Positions 11,850 through 23,829 of a DNA stretch of 64,000 bases are shown here, piece by piece. Under the pieces are notes generated by a model. The model saw only the letters and a list, made by a program, of their open reading frames with translations. It made no database searches and was not told where the DNA came from. How positions within the stretch are numbered: position 1 is the stretch's first letter; each line of letters opens with the position of its first letter. Source of the stretch: Crossaster papposus (lineage: Eukaryota; Echinodermata; Asteroidea; Velatida; Solasteridae). Both the position numbers and the translations under genes were made by a program. The DNA is taken from positions 279,528 to 343,527 of the forward strand of contig JBAIAA010000868.1 of NCBI GenBank assembly GCA_037893245.1. The letters run 5' to 3'.

Positions 11850-13095
11850 AATTGTGCCATGTGACTTCAAGATCGCTAAAGTAATTCCTGTATTTAAAAA
11901 CGGTGATCCACAACTTATATGTAACACCGTCCTATTTGTATATTACCATGTCTTTCTATAGTCCTAGAACGATTGGTAGCAAATCGTCTTAATTCATTTG
12001 TAATGAAGTACGATATCTTATCTAACTCTCAGTATGAATTTTGGAAGAATTGCTCGACCCAAATGGCTCAAGTCGACTTTATTGATAACATTAGTTCATG
12101 TCTTGATAAATTTTATCATAATGCGTTGTTCCTAGACTTTTCCAAGGCCTTCGATACAATATTGACCATAACATTTTGCTTTTAAAACTGAACACTAAGG
12201 TATGACATTAGAGGAGTGGCCTTCAAAAACAGTTTGCCCAATGGAAACAATGCACATCAACCCTTAAACCACATCAACCCATCAAATGTGGTGTTTCACA
12301 AGGCTTCATTTTAGGTCCTATACTTTTTCTTATTTATATTAATGATATTTGTAACTCTTCAAGTTTACTATTTTTCATTTTATTTGCGGATGATACCAAT
12401 TTCGTATACAGTCATGATAATTTAAAAGAGGCAGTCGATCATACGCTCAATAACGAACTACATCACACATCGTGTTGGTTCCAATGTAATCGGCTTTCAA
12501 TAAATAAAACAAAGCATGTTTCATGCTTTTCTTGAACACGGAGAGGAAAAGTAATATCAACGTATACATAAATAATTCAAAAATAAATCAAGTAAGTTCA
12601 TTTAAATTTCTTGGTGTTATTTAGGGATTTTGCGAGGACTAAAATGTATAATGCCAAAAAATATTTTATTTTCTATCTACAATACCCTGGCTCTACCCCA
12701 TCTTCAGTATTTGCTTGTTAGTCTGGGGTAATTTTTCAGATAACTCGAATGACTAAATTACTAATACTGCAAAACAAATTGCTACGAGTTATCACAAAGT
12801 CCGGCTCTAGAGACCACTCCGGACCCCTCTTTAAGAAACTCAACAAGCTCTCGATGTCTAATTTGTATAAATATCATCCGGTATCTTTATGTATAAATTT
12901 GAACATAATATTATACCCCGTGAAATCAAATCATTGTTTTAGAGGAATACCGAGGTCCACTTACACAATACTAAATCAGCAGATAAACTCCACATGGGGA
13001 AGGCAAAAACTACTTTATGTATTAAAAAAGTTAGACATCAAGGTCCACTGTTCTGGAATAAAATCACCCCAGTACCTAACTTTAGAAATATAAAC
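11850..13095 (+). pseudogene. Decayed CR1/Jockey-group LINE reverse transcriptase
   Basis: RT motifs appear in order across several frames: KVIPVFKNGDP (about 11879), an LERLVANRL stretch, LFLDFSKAFDTI (about 12130; the first catalytic Asp region), GVSQGF-ILGPI-FLIYINDI (about 12290-12350) and LFADDTN (about 12378; the catalytic [FY]xDD box as FADD). A C-terminal segment starting at 12749 (LLILQNKLLRVI) follows. Stops and frameshifts separate these blocks. No endonuclease domain is seen upstream, so the copy is 5' truncated, as LINE insertions commonly are. Clade is given only to the CR1/Jockey level. Confidence 0.8.
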
Positions 13096-13499
13096 GGTTA
13101 TAACAAATTCCTTCAGAATATTCTTATTTCCTGTGAAATATAATGTATTTATCCCGTAGCACGTATATAGTACATATATTTCATGTATATTATAATGTAC
13201 GTATTGCATTGAGCTTAAACATTCTTGTTTTTTAAATCTGAAATTCAGCTGTACTTTCAGCCAGTCATTTGTTTCATATTTGTTTCCTTTTCCTTGTAAC
13301 AATAGTTGTACATGTACATGTATTTTAATGCGTTAACTATAAGGAACCAGGCCACGTACAAGCATTTGCTTTTTGCCTGGTTTCTGCCATTCATTACCCT
13401 CTGTGCATTGTTTAAGAACTGTGTGACATTATTTATTGTGATGTATGGAAATAAAACAACACCAATACCAATACCTAATGAGGCCATATGCAAATAGCG

Positions 13500-14150
13500 A
13501 ATACATGTAGGGAAAATCCCATAGCCCTACATTATGATATTAACACAACTTGCTTATGCTCGATTCCTTCTTCCTGAGTTCCTGTTCGTATTTGGGCCCG
13601 ATAGATGGTTAGGCAATCCACCACACAACCCAATCTTAAAGTTATGCATCTTCAAACGCATTACCAGCCAAAACTTGCAAATGATGAGGAACTAGTGGAC
13701 TCCCAAATCATCCCAAATCATGCATATAGAAAGCCATTTGCTGGCTCTCCAGCTGGCCATTTTAAGCTCGTAGCCTGCTAGGCGCCAAAACTTGCCCCCT
13801 GGGTTAACCATGTGAACTGTTGAACAGTTCCACATGTTTAGTTACATTAATGTCTCACCTCGCGATGTGCAGGTCAACATTCTTATACTCCAGATTCCAC
13901 TGGAAAAGTCAATTTTGAGTCACGGGACTCTGTAAGTATGATTTTACCAGGTGCAGTTTTTCTTTAGATCGTAGGAGTCAACGTAGGTCAGATGGTATAA
14001 CGGGTTAAAAAGGACCTCAGCCAAAAACAAAGCAGTTCAACAACCTCTAGTGCAACCAATCTTGCACAATATTCTGAACATGATTAAAGGGGTACTATGT
14101 CCTGAAATTCTCCAAAATATCATATTTTGGATTGTTTATTTATCCTATAG
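13500..14150. other. No gene recognised
   Basis: Nothing beyond unique-looking sequence between two decayed LINEs. Confidence 0.4.
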
Positions 14151-14154
14151 TTAA

Positions 14155-15840
14155 ATGTTATTTATTTATATTTATTTATTTACAACCATCTTTATTGAGG
14201 GTAGCCCATCCAGCAGAAGCTGATCATTTAGGGCCCTCAGTACATACAAATACATCAAAACAATTAAGTAAAACCAAAACATTAAAAAATACAGATCATC
14301 TTAATTAGGACACTTAAGAAGAAATATAAAAAAATAAGACCAAATTGCACTAGGACTAACAACCTCCATCCCAGCTTGTCACATAATTTAAAATCATAAC
14401 AAAAGACGTGTGATATTAAAAAAACATAAACAAATTGAGATGCCAATAAAAACAAATTAGGGCGCCCCCCAACCTCCCCCAATTTACAATTAAAAAAAAT
14501 TTGCCCATTACACTTTGACTCTAGCAAAGCACAAAACAAAGTTTCACAACCATGTATTCAAATCTTATCCTCTTTCAGCAGCTTACGGAAAGAATAATAA
14601 GAACCTGAACGAGCGGCAAGAGGGACAATGTTCAAGTAAACAGCAGCTCTATAGCTGAAGCTATTTTTAAATAATTCACATTTACGTTTAAGAATTACAT
14701 AATTACCCTGTGTAATTGCCCTGGTCGTTGGTCAATCGCCGGGCTGGATCCTGATAAGCCTCTGGCACAGATAGTCGGGGGCAACACCAATGGCAGCCTT
14801 AAAAGCCTGGCAGCCAAGTTGAAAATGAATACGCTGGGCAACTGTCATTGTGTTAGGATTACTGAAGTTGAATTTGTTGGGGGAAAAGGTGGAAACTTAA
14901 GAACAATACGAAGTGCTCGATTTTGAAGTTTTTGAATTTCAGAAACAAAAGTACAAGTAGGTTTCGCACCCCACACCTTACAACAGTAGTCTATATGTGG
15001 TAAAACCAAGGCATTGTACAACGAAAAAGCAGTTGGCTGATTGACAAATTTTCTTGTTCTTGGCAAGCGAAGAGATAGCAGAATTTATTTTATTACAGTT
15101 TTTTAACATGTTCAGAAAAATTTAATTTGCTGTCAATTACTACCCCAAGGTGTTTATGAGAATCAACTTGTTGAATTATTTGGCCTGAAATAGCAATTTA
15201 GCCTGTAGCCATTTTGTCGAATTACAAAGGTCGGAGTTCAGTTTATTTTCAATGAGATCCGTGTTTTTATCACCATAATAAATGAGTGTATCATCTGCAT
15301 ATATGTCAATATTACAGTGATCGAGACATTTCGGCATGTCATTAATATACAGTGAAAAAAGCAGAGGCCTCAGAATTGATCCCTGTGGTATGCTAGATGT
15401 TATTGGGTTAACTGAGGAAAGTTTAGATTTATAACAGACTTGCTGTGTCCTACCAGATAAATATGACGATAACCAGTCAATAGCTGAAATAGATAAACCG
15501 TGAAATGAGAGTTTCTGTAACAGAATACTATGATTAACAATGTCAAACGCTTTTTGTAAATCAATAAATAAAGAGCCAATTAAATTACCATTGTTAATGT
15601 GATGCAACCAATTATCATGAGCAGGAGCTACTGCTGCAAGTGTGGAGTACCCAGGTCTAAAACCAGACTGATTAGGGGACAAAAGATCATTTGGGGACAA
15701 AAGATCATAAGGTATGGGAGGAGTTGCGAATGGACGGCTTTCTCAATAAGTTTAGAAACTAGGGGCAAAATCGATATTGGCCGATAGTTATTAAGCATCT
15801 TACGGTTACCTGCTTTAAAAATTGGAATAACTTTGGCCAA
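14155..15840 (-). pseudogene. CR1-like LINE, RT plus 3' tail
   Basis: Minus strand. The RT begins at 15840 (MAKVIPIFKAGNRKMLNNYR-PISILPLVSKLIEK), shifts frame near 15700, and continues SPNQSGFRPGYST, LFIDLQKAFDIVNH, SIPQGSILRPLLFSLYINDM and IYADDTLIYY (YADD catalytic box, near 15290). A downstream thumb/C-terminal block lies at 15066-14845 (LVLPHIDYC-KVWG, IQKLQNRALRIV). The 3' UTR runs to a TAAATAAATA tail at about 14160-14195, typical of CR1/L2-like elements. Several frame breaks make it non-functional. The endonuclease domain is missing. Of the three LINE RT copies in the window this has the longest intact RT reading frame. Confidence 0.85.
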
Positions 15841-15849
15841 CTAATGTTA

Positions 15850-16560
15850 AAAGAAAACTAACCTAATGCCCTACCGTCCCGAGAAAAGACGGGGGAAAAT
15901 ACCCCGGTTGTTAAAATCGGGCACGACGCTGTACGCATACGTTTTTCCTGTCGTTTTTATTCAATGTTCGATGCACATTGTGCGTTTCTAATAATATACA
16001 CACAGCGCGCACCAATGCACAAATATGTTTTCTTACACGTCCGGAAAAGGCGAACACTTATTGGTTGGAATCACCGTGACGACTACACGGTACACCCTAA
16101 CAGCTCGAGTTTTGTGGTCACTTTTTTGACCACCCGAAAAAAGGCCTTTAAGTTTATTTGTTAAGTTGTCCCAAAAAACATATTAGTCCCTTATGTATAA
16201 GTTTAAGTTTTTACCCAATGACCGCCATATAATTATTTCATAATTTCATAATTTGTCATCTTAGTACGAGTCAATATGTATTTTAAATTCACCATTTAAA
16301 GCCCTTGCGCGCTTCAAATGTAAAACTTCTCAAGCAGGAATGCCCGAATGCCCGATGCACTCCATTGACCGTTGTCTTAGAAGCTTAATGTTGAATGTGA
16401 TTTTGACGGCGGCATCCTACTGCTGAATCGGGTGGGCCCCAAATTATTCAAAATACATTCTCTTTAACAGTAGATTAATCTGCAGGCAAAGCAAGAAAAA
16501 AAAGGAAGGGAACATGAGTCTATTATTCATTGTCTTATATAATTCCAATTATATTGCAGG
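15850..16560. other. No gene recognised
   Basis: Unique-looking sequence between a LINE and the 710 bp element; nothing to report. Confidence 0.35.
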
Positions 16561-16565
16561 TAGTA

Positions 16566-17275
16566 GGTAATACGGGACTGTAGGTAATATGGGACGCATG
16601 AATTAAATTCGGCGCCTATTTAACTATAAAGCTTCAGAGACAAGAAATAGCACCCTCAATAGTTGCAATAACTCATTGCCATCGCTGCCAACATGGCTAA
16701 TTTGTTCGGGAACGGAGATCTCGGTGAAAAAATAATCAAAATTTGACAAGGTATGTTTAAGTTGACAGTATTTTTTTGCTCTGATCTAAAAATAGATATT
16801 TCATGGAATGTACTGATATTAAAAACTGACCAGAGGGTGAGCTGAATTCTTGACATATTTAGGATGCTTATGAAGTGTTTTGATTGTATTGAGGGTGTGG
16901 GGTCCTGTGTATAATTGTTTTAGGATTTATTATGCGTTAAATGGGAGCTCCGGTAGCGCAACAAGGTGCAGGTAATATGGGACGCGATATATGTGATAGA
17001 GCGGAATGAAATTGCATTTGAAAATTATATTACCATATACCATACGTCCCATATTACCTGCACTGCAGGTAATATGGGACCTTTGGTGATAACGTCATAA
17101 TTTGAATGTAACTGTCATAAATGGATACAACATGGTTTAAATTATATCATCAAAAGGAAGGGTAGTTGTTATTGATCCAATAACCAATGTTTCTTTATAA
17201 TGATTTTATCTAGCTTTATGCAAATTATGCAAATGAGCTTAATGGTCCCATATTACCTGCACCTACCCTAATTGG
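16566..17275 (+). mobile_element. 710 bp element with GCAGGTAATATGGGAC termini, copy 1
   Basis: The left end starts with GTAGGTAATACGGGACTG then GTAGGTAATATGGGACGC; the right end is GGTCCCATATTACCTGCACC. The terminal word (GCAGGTAATATGGGAC) also occurs inside, including a head-to-head pair near 17047-17080 (CCCATATTACCTGCA then TGCAGGTAATATGGGAC). A nearly identical copy in the opposite orientation lies at 32828-33540. No intact ORF. Interpreted as a non-autonomous DNA transposon; superfamily unknown. Confidence 0.7.
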
Positions 17276-17279
17276 GAAA

Positions 17280-18890
17280 TTATATTTTGCCAATTTCGGA
17301 TGAACTCATAAATTGCATAGACCTGATGCCGACGCCAAGATTGCTCGACTAAACTTTGGCGTATCACGCAGACTAAAGATAAAGTTACGCAGTGTCTGGC
17401 TGAAGACCATGAGCCTGCTAGTTGTTTAGATGGCCCAATAGTAGATGCACTTCTGGGCAGTTCTGGCGAATGTGCTCAGTGAGCAAGGGGCAATTCCACG
17501 CAAACAGCGTGACGCTTTGAATAGAGCGTGTAAAATGCGGCCAAGGCATGTAGCTTGTAGGGCGAGGAGTTGTCGCAATTTTCAAAAGAGAGGGTAAATG
17601 ACAGCTACACGTGTTTATCACCATGTGTTTTCATACAAAGCATTTTAAACGTAATTTCACTGCGAGCTTAGTAGCTAGTTTTAATGTGCTCAAAAATGAT
17701 CTAAGTGGAATCACTGCAGTCTGTTAGCCGAGACCATGTGGATAAAAAAAATCCAAAATCCCCAATCCCAAGGTCACCAGTTATTTACAATTGTTTGCAT
17801 TTTAATAACCAGTATAACAATGGCGCCCTCTGTTGACAAGTTTGGAAAGCTGCGTATATGAACAATATTGCTTAATACTATTGCTTACTAAACAGGGGCT
17901 CTACAGGGACATGGTTCGATTAAGGAGGAACTAGGGCGAGTTTTAATGCATCAAAGGATATGCAATTTATATAATTAATATGAAGTTTCCCTTCCCATTA
18001 AAATTCAGGCACCTTCCTACATTATACAAGCCCCTTCCCCAGCCTCAGTGTAAAGTTTCCTTCTTTTCTTATTTTTATTTAGTTGATTGCCATTTTAAAA
18101 CACTTTTTAATAGGGTGTCACTGTTCTTTGTAATAATAAAAAAATTAAAACAAAAAAAGTATTTCTGACATACTAATATAAATGAATGTAGTCCAAATGA
18201 ATAAACATACATGACCATAGGGTTTTCAAACTTCACCTTTAATAAATGTTTATTCGGACAAAAACAAGCGACTATAAATAATAAGATATCCGTACCAGTA
18301 GTACAAATACAGTATTTCATATCATTGTTTAAACTTAATAAATAATGACAGGGATTGCGATTGTGTAACTGGTGGAGCCAATATCTTTGATTATAAACTG
18401 CAATTAATTGTACAATTTTTTTTGTCAACAGTCAAATATTAAACATGTTCTCCACATCCCCATGGAGGGTAAAAAGCTTTGAAAACAATATATTCTCCAG
18501 CAAATGAACAGTTATCTGCACTGATGTATTGTTTAGGATTTATATGATTATAATCTAAATTCCAAATCCTTTGGAGTGTTGAAGGAGAAAATGAAACATG
18601 TTATAAACATTTATAGTCGGTGTAAAGTTAATATTAAAGATATCAAAACTGCTCTAAAACTCGAGTAGAAGAGAATGGTACAGTATTATAAAAGGGACAT
18701 CAACAATTGTCAAAAGCTCTAAAATATAAAATAATCCTCTCAGCATAAAAGCATTAATGGGACTTTTGCATAGCATCTTGGATGACAATTCTAGGCATAA
18801 GCAGATCATTTTGTACACACAAATACATGAACAAAAAAAACGCTGGGTAAAACTATTTTTGATTCTTTTGCTGGAACTGCAATTAGAAGG
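17280..18890. other. No gene recognised
   Basis: AT-rich, without repeats or domains that I can identify. It could be intron or 3' UTR of the minus-strand exon at 18897-19109, but nothing shows that directly. Confidence 0.35.
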
Positions 18891-18896
18891 CACCCA

Positions 18897-19109
18897 CACG
18901 CAATGAATTCAACCGTATAGCGGATAGTGATGCCACCACCAGCGATCTTCCATCCTCTTCTGTGTGGAGACGGTACATCGAGACGTGCACATGTAGAGAC
19001 CGTTGGTAGTTAGCTCTCTTCACATGGAGGCACAGAGCATCATTGTTTGGAGGCATCATACTCATAGACTCCATCACCATCTCCACTTTGTACAGGTTGT
19101 ACATTGTGT
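18897..19109 (-). pseudogene. Candidate exon with DALxLHxKRANYQ motif
   Basis: A splice acceptor (CCCACTTGCAG on the minus strand, AG at 19111-19110) precedes a frame encoding TMYNLYKVEMVMESMSM, PPNNDALCLHVKRANYQ and a tail ending in a stop. The motif PP-x-x-DAL-x-LH-x-x-RANYQ is one I associate with a conserved but poorly characterised metazoan protein family found in mobile-element-like gene models. After the motif the expected continuation is lost, suggesting a frame break. No partner exon is firmly linked. The assignment rests on pattern memory only. Confidence 0.35.
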
Positions 19110-19543
19110 CTGCAAGTGGGCAAATTATGAATTATTATAAATAACTGGAAGCAGAACTGTTATTTTGTTGGCCCGTAATGTTAGGACTAAGTGCTCGAAA
19201 AAGATTGCTCTAGGTTGCAAGGGTAATTTTGGAACGATAACAACCCTTTAAGAATTTAAAATTAATTGTCAACAATGAATGACTCATTTTTGTTTTGACT
19301 GTCCCGAAAACTCTATTTAAAACATGTTTAGTAGGCCCACCAAAAAACTAAATAACACAAAAAGTATGAGTCTGGGATTAAACCAAAATAATTCTGAAAT
19401 ATTCCTATTCCTATTTTATAACGGCATCTTACAAGTTCAGCCGGACAACAAGAATAATTTACACGAATAGGCACTTGAAAATTACCTTTGACAATTAACC
19501 CAGCGGTATAGGCCCTACAAAAAGTACAACTAGAAAGGCTACA

Positions 19544-19738
19544 TCATACATGATCCCTCCTTCCTACATCATAGTAATCATGTACGATGTTGGCATGCCG
19601 ATGTACATCTCTGTTTTTTCGGCAATTTCTGCTTGGGTCGATCACTCCACATTCTTCATAATATACGCTTATTTTCGTCCGAATCGCCGTCCCATCCAAG
19701 GAGCTCATGGCGGACGCCATCTTGCTAGCTGTACCCAT
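19544..19738 (-). CDS. Candidate first exon
   Basis: On the minus strand an ATG in a good initiation context (CAAGATGGCG) near 19718 opens a 57-residue hydrophilic frame (MASAMSSLDGTAIRTKISVY...) in moderately CpG-rich DNA. It lies about 0.6 kb upstream of the exon at 19109-18897, so it could be its first exon. There is no clear donor in frame and no recognised domain. Speculative. Confidence 0.18.
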   Translation of the reverse strand: MGTASKMASAMSSLDGTAIRTKISVYYEECGVIDPSRNCRKNRDVHRHANIVHDYYDVGRRDHV

Positions 19739-20039
19739 TGATCAGATCTCCATTTTGTTGTATGAGATCACCAATGGTCTAACCGTTGATCTCCATTATA
19801 TAGACTGGATAGGACACCGCGTATGTGTTTGTGCACGAACGCGTGATCCGAAACAATGGCGGCGCGCTTTCAGCAGTAGGGTAAACGTGGCATGTGTATT
19901 CACTCTGGAAACTATAGTCTTGCAGCCATCGTCCATATTATGGATTCCGTGGGAAACGCGTGAACATTTTGTTTTGAACATTGAAACTTGATCTTTGGAC
20001 TCTAATGAGTTGATCTAGATTTGGTGCCATTTTTTCGGA

Positions 20040-20450
20040 CACTGTTAACGCCTATTTTTATGCAAATTAGTTATGACGTCATAAAACGTCATAAAATTGA
20101 CTGTTTCACTCATTAAAAGACATATTTTACCATTATCACACAAACAAAACATACTTTAAAGGCATTTGTAACATTAATGTTGTTGTTAAGATTTAATATT
20201 TTCTTATGTTAGGTGTATAAAGTATAACACATGTTTTGTTTATGCATAAATTTACTTATTTTATGCAAATTAAGGATATTACATCAAATTAAATACCTCT
20301 GACGTGAAATAACATGTGGAATTGGCATGAAACAAATGCCTTTTGATCACATTTAAAACATATTACTTTTTTATTTTTAATCTTGCTTAACATCTGATAA
20401 TTAAATTGCATAATGTCCTTGTTTATGCAAATTAGGAATGATGGTGTGAA
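20040..20450. repeat. Left subterminal array of element A
   Basis: The word TATGCAAATTAG/A recurs near 20059, 20264 and 20424 in AT-rich DNA. The first copy is followed by TATGACGTCATA. This is the inverted counterpart of the right-hand 205 bp array. Divergence is much higher than on the right. Confidence 0.5.
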
Positions 20451-20658
20451 GTTAAATATTCAAAACATAAAGTGACATGACAAGTCAGCATGTTAAAAAT
20501 GCATACGAAAAATGCATACCATAATTCTATACAGATTATAGCAATGGGCATATAAAACATTAAGAGCAACATTGATAGGATGCCAGAATAATAAACCATT
20601 TTGACCTGTTTACAAAACTGTACGTATATACCCCAGAGAATATCAACCAAACCATCAA

Positions 20659-22186
20659 ATGTCCAAGATGTCAAAACTCAGCAAAAGCAAATCCAGCAAG
20701 AGCAAAAGCAAATCCAGCAAGAGCAAGAGCAAGTCCAGCCAGCCACCGTCTCCGTCTCCATCCAGTTCGTCTTCAAGCATACCCTGCGGGCAACGTTCAC
20801 CACTTGGCAGCGATGATGAATCTCTACCTCTATCCCTAGAATTAGACGATCAACCCGGCCCATCCAATTCTAGCAACGCACCACCGGTCTCCGGCTCCCA
20901 CCGTCTACCAGAGACAAAATTCAAAGAGGTGAAAGCCTTAGCAGTAACGATCAACATTTTGACTTCTGCTAAGGATTACCATAATCGACAGATACAATCT
21001 TTGTCCAAACATGTAAAGATCGCCACACCACCTCCATACCTGGAAACCAGGGTAAAGCCACCAAGACCACACCGATCGGTGCAACTCCAAAAATCGGTGC
21101 AACTCCAAAATTGCAGAGCCGTAAATCGCCGCTTTTTACAAAAGTCGCACTTGAAGAGTACGAACACCAACTCAACCTGGCGGAGTCGAAATACACCGAC
21201 ACAAGACGAGCTGCTCAGGAAAAGCTTGCTGAATACCAAGGCCAAGACCACCAAACAGCACAACAGTTGCTGGGTTTCTTCACAAGGCCCCGACGATCAA
21301 GAGGCATCAAAAGGAAACATCCCTACTAAGAATCTCTTCAACCACAATAAACCAAACGGTCTTTTTCAAGACTACCACAACTTCTCAAAAGAGATAAACC
21401 GTTTTTCTTGTTTACATTGTGCCCCATTTAATTTCCACACAGGAAAGCAATGGCAAGAAGAAACCTAAATAAAGAAAGAAAGAGATTCCTTAGCCAACAA
21501 AAATCAAACCTTTTCTCTGGCAAATGCAAAAGCAAAAAAGCCAAATCCAATCAACAACAACAACAATTATTAGCAGAACAATGCGAATCATTTATAACCA
21601 ACCTATCCAAAGCAACATTATCGCATACCGAGAAAATTGCTTTAGGAAAAGGCCTCAACTTCGTTCCCACTCCTGCTAAACCACAACGAACATCACTCGT
21701 GAGTGAAACACTCTCCGATACGCTAGAAACACCACCAACAAGGATGATTACAAAAACAAAGTCAAATCTTTCTCAGAGAAACTAGCCACCAGAGGTTACA
21801 ACCTCACGGAAATTGAAAAAGCAACAACCAAAGTATCGCATTCCGATAGAACCAGATTGATACACGGAACCGTAGTGAAAGACAAATCCAAACAAATTCC
21901 ACTTGTCTTCTCCACTACATACAACCCAGCCATCAACCACCGTGACTTGCATCAAGCAGTTAACAAACATTGGAACTTGATCCAAGGAAATTAAATACTC
22001 TCGGAAATATTTCCTAAACCCCCGTTCATTGCCTTCCGAAAAGCCAAAAACATCCGGGAAAAACTAATACGAGCCAAGTTACCACAACCACTCCCACCCA
22101 ACTCCGGCTTTGAAGAACTTATTGAACATGATCAAACCCTCAACATACTGCTCTCTTTACTAGAGGAACAACACGGAACCAACTAA
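20659..22186 (+). pseudogene. Element A ORF, Penelope-like fragments without RT
   Basis: An ATG at 20659 opens a Ser/Lys-rich N-terminus (repeats of KSKSSKSKSK, then PSPSPSSSSSS), followed by a frame break around 21070 (the continuation ATPKLQSRKSPLFTKVALEEY lies in another frame). A strong splice acceptor (pyrimidine tract ending TTCCACACAG at 21443) precedes MARRNLNKERKRF at 21450. Next come LSHTEKIALGKGLNFVPTP and, in another frame, LATRGYNLTEIEKA, IPLVFSTTYNPA, KHWNLIQG-stop, IFPKPPFIAFRKAKNIR, EKLIRAKLP and a C-terminal helix NILLSLLEEQ ending at 22186. The GKGLNFVPTP, RGY, TTYNP and FRxxKNxxxxLIRAKL motifs resemble regions flanking the RT of Penelope-like retroelements. The RT core itself is absent, and at least three frame breaks or stops are present. 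Confidence 0.5.
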
Positions 22187-22689
22187 AAGTACATGGCTTT
22201 GTTCCAAACACTTCCAATTCACGATCACTGATTGGACCACACCCAACCCACACACCCTGCGAGTTAAAACCGATTCCTTACCATGGAATCAACTACCTGC
22301 AACTGACGAGTGTCATAACAGTAAAGACACGAAAGCATGCTATTGCTAACACAAGAGAATTTGCGATTACAATTCTCCCCTCGCACCCCCAAATAAAATC
22401 ACATTTGATTTATCTTATACCAACAACGGTCATCTAGTCTTTCGTGTTCGCCCACTCCATTTATTTCGGACATAACGGGCCTAGACTAATTCATGCTTAA
22501 TTAAGCCATACAAGTCACAGAGAGAGAAATGTCACTGGATGGGAAAGCGCCATCATTCTTTTAACCGAAGAAGGAAACAAAAATATTAAAGTGTCAGGTT
22601 ATATGAACATATACCAGAAACATATTTCTCAACCAGGAACACAAAACAAAAGAGATTATTTAGCCATATCGTATAGCAAATAGCTCTCC

Positions 22690-23775
22690 AACATATCCAA
22701 TATGTTTTTTTAGAAACAGTGAATTTAAATGTTTTTATCAATGTCATGAACAAAATCAAATAGGGTTGGTATTTTACAGTCCCCCTGTAGCGTGTAAAGA
22801 GAACATATTGAAAACCCTCATGTAAAATATAGCAATTTATGACATCATACTTAATTTGCACAGTACACTTATAAGTGGTCCCAGAAAATGGCACCATGAC
22901 TCAAATTTCATCTATGGCTATAAGCTTTGTATTCCTGCATAGAAAACAAAATGTTCATGAATTGGGTTAGTATTTTACAGTCCAACTGTAGCGTGCAAAA
23001 AGAATATATTGAAAACCCTATGTAAAATAAAGCAATTTATGACGTCATACTTAATTTGCATAAAAGTACACTTATTAGTGCTCCGAAAAAATGGCACCAT
23101 GACTCAAATTTCATCTACGGCTATAAGCTTTGTATTCCTGCAAAGAAAACAACATGTTCATGAATAGGGTTAGTATTTTACAGTCGAGCTGTAGCGTGCA
23201 AAGAGAACACATTGAAAACCCTATGTAAAATATAGCAATTTATGACGTCATACTTTATTTGCATAAAAGTACACTTATATGTGCTCCGAAAAAATGGCAC
23301 CAAGACTCAAATTGTATCTATGGCTATAAGCTTTGTATTCCTGCAAAGAAAACAACATGTTCATGAATAGGGTTAGTATTTTACAGTCAAGCTGTAGCGT
23401 GCAAAGAGAATACATTGAAAACCCTATGTAAAATATAGCAATTTATGACGTCATACTTAATTTGCATAAAAGTACACTTATATGTGCTCCTAAAAAATGG
23501 CACCATGACTCAAATTTCATCTACGGCTATAAGCTTTGTATTCCTGCAAAGAAAACAACATGTTCATGAATAGGGTTAGTATTTTACAGTCGAGCTGTAG
23601 CGTGCAAAGAGAACACATTGAAAACCCTATGTAAAATATAGCAATTTATGACGTCATACTTAATTTGCATAAAAGTACACTTATATGTGCTCCTAAAAAA
23701 TGGCACCAAGACTCAAATTGTATCTATGGCTATAAGCTTTGTATTCCTGCAAAGAAAACAAAATGTTCATGAATT
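22690..23775. repeat. 205 bp tandem array, about five units, with CRE palindromes
   Basis: Anchors such as GCACCA(T/A)GACTCAAATT recur at about 22889, 23094, 23297, 23500 and 23703, a period of 203-205 bp. Each unit holds GGGTTAGTATTTTACAGTC, GCTGTAGCGTGCAAAGAGAA and ATTTATGACGTCATACTTAA. The first unit is the most diverged (ATGACATCAT in place of ATGACGTCAT). The array abuts the right terminus of element A. Confidence 0.9.
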
Positions 23776-23829
23776 TCCCACGGGATGACAATGGCTGCAA
23801 GACTACTAGTCGTCACGAGTAGTTATCGA

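Larger units (their letters stand above)
19915..23805. mobile_element. Element A: TIR-bounded, with subterminal arrays and a Penelope-like ORF
   Basis: The left terminus TAGTCTTGCAGCCAT (19915) and right terminus ATGGCTGCAAGACTA (ending 23805) are inverted copies. Inward, both share a block close to CGTGGGAAAC/T, then TGAACATTTTGTTTT, about 50 bp in all with one 10 bp length difference. The three bases outside each end are CTA, a possible target duplication. Inside each end is a subterminal array in inverted orientation: TATGCAAATTA followed by TATGACGTCATA on the left (20059), and the complement in each unit of the right array. Between them is a broken ORF. Total about 3.9 kb. Superfamily not recognised; no transposase is visible. 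Confidence 0.6.

Noticed and set aside
22690-23775. CRISPR-like array
   Set aside because: The 205 bp units are tandem without alternating unique spacers, and the genome is clearly eukaryotic.
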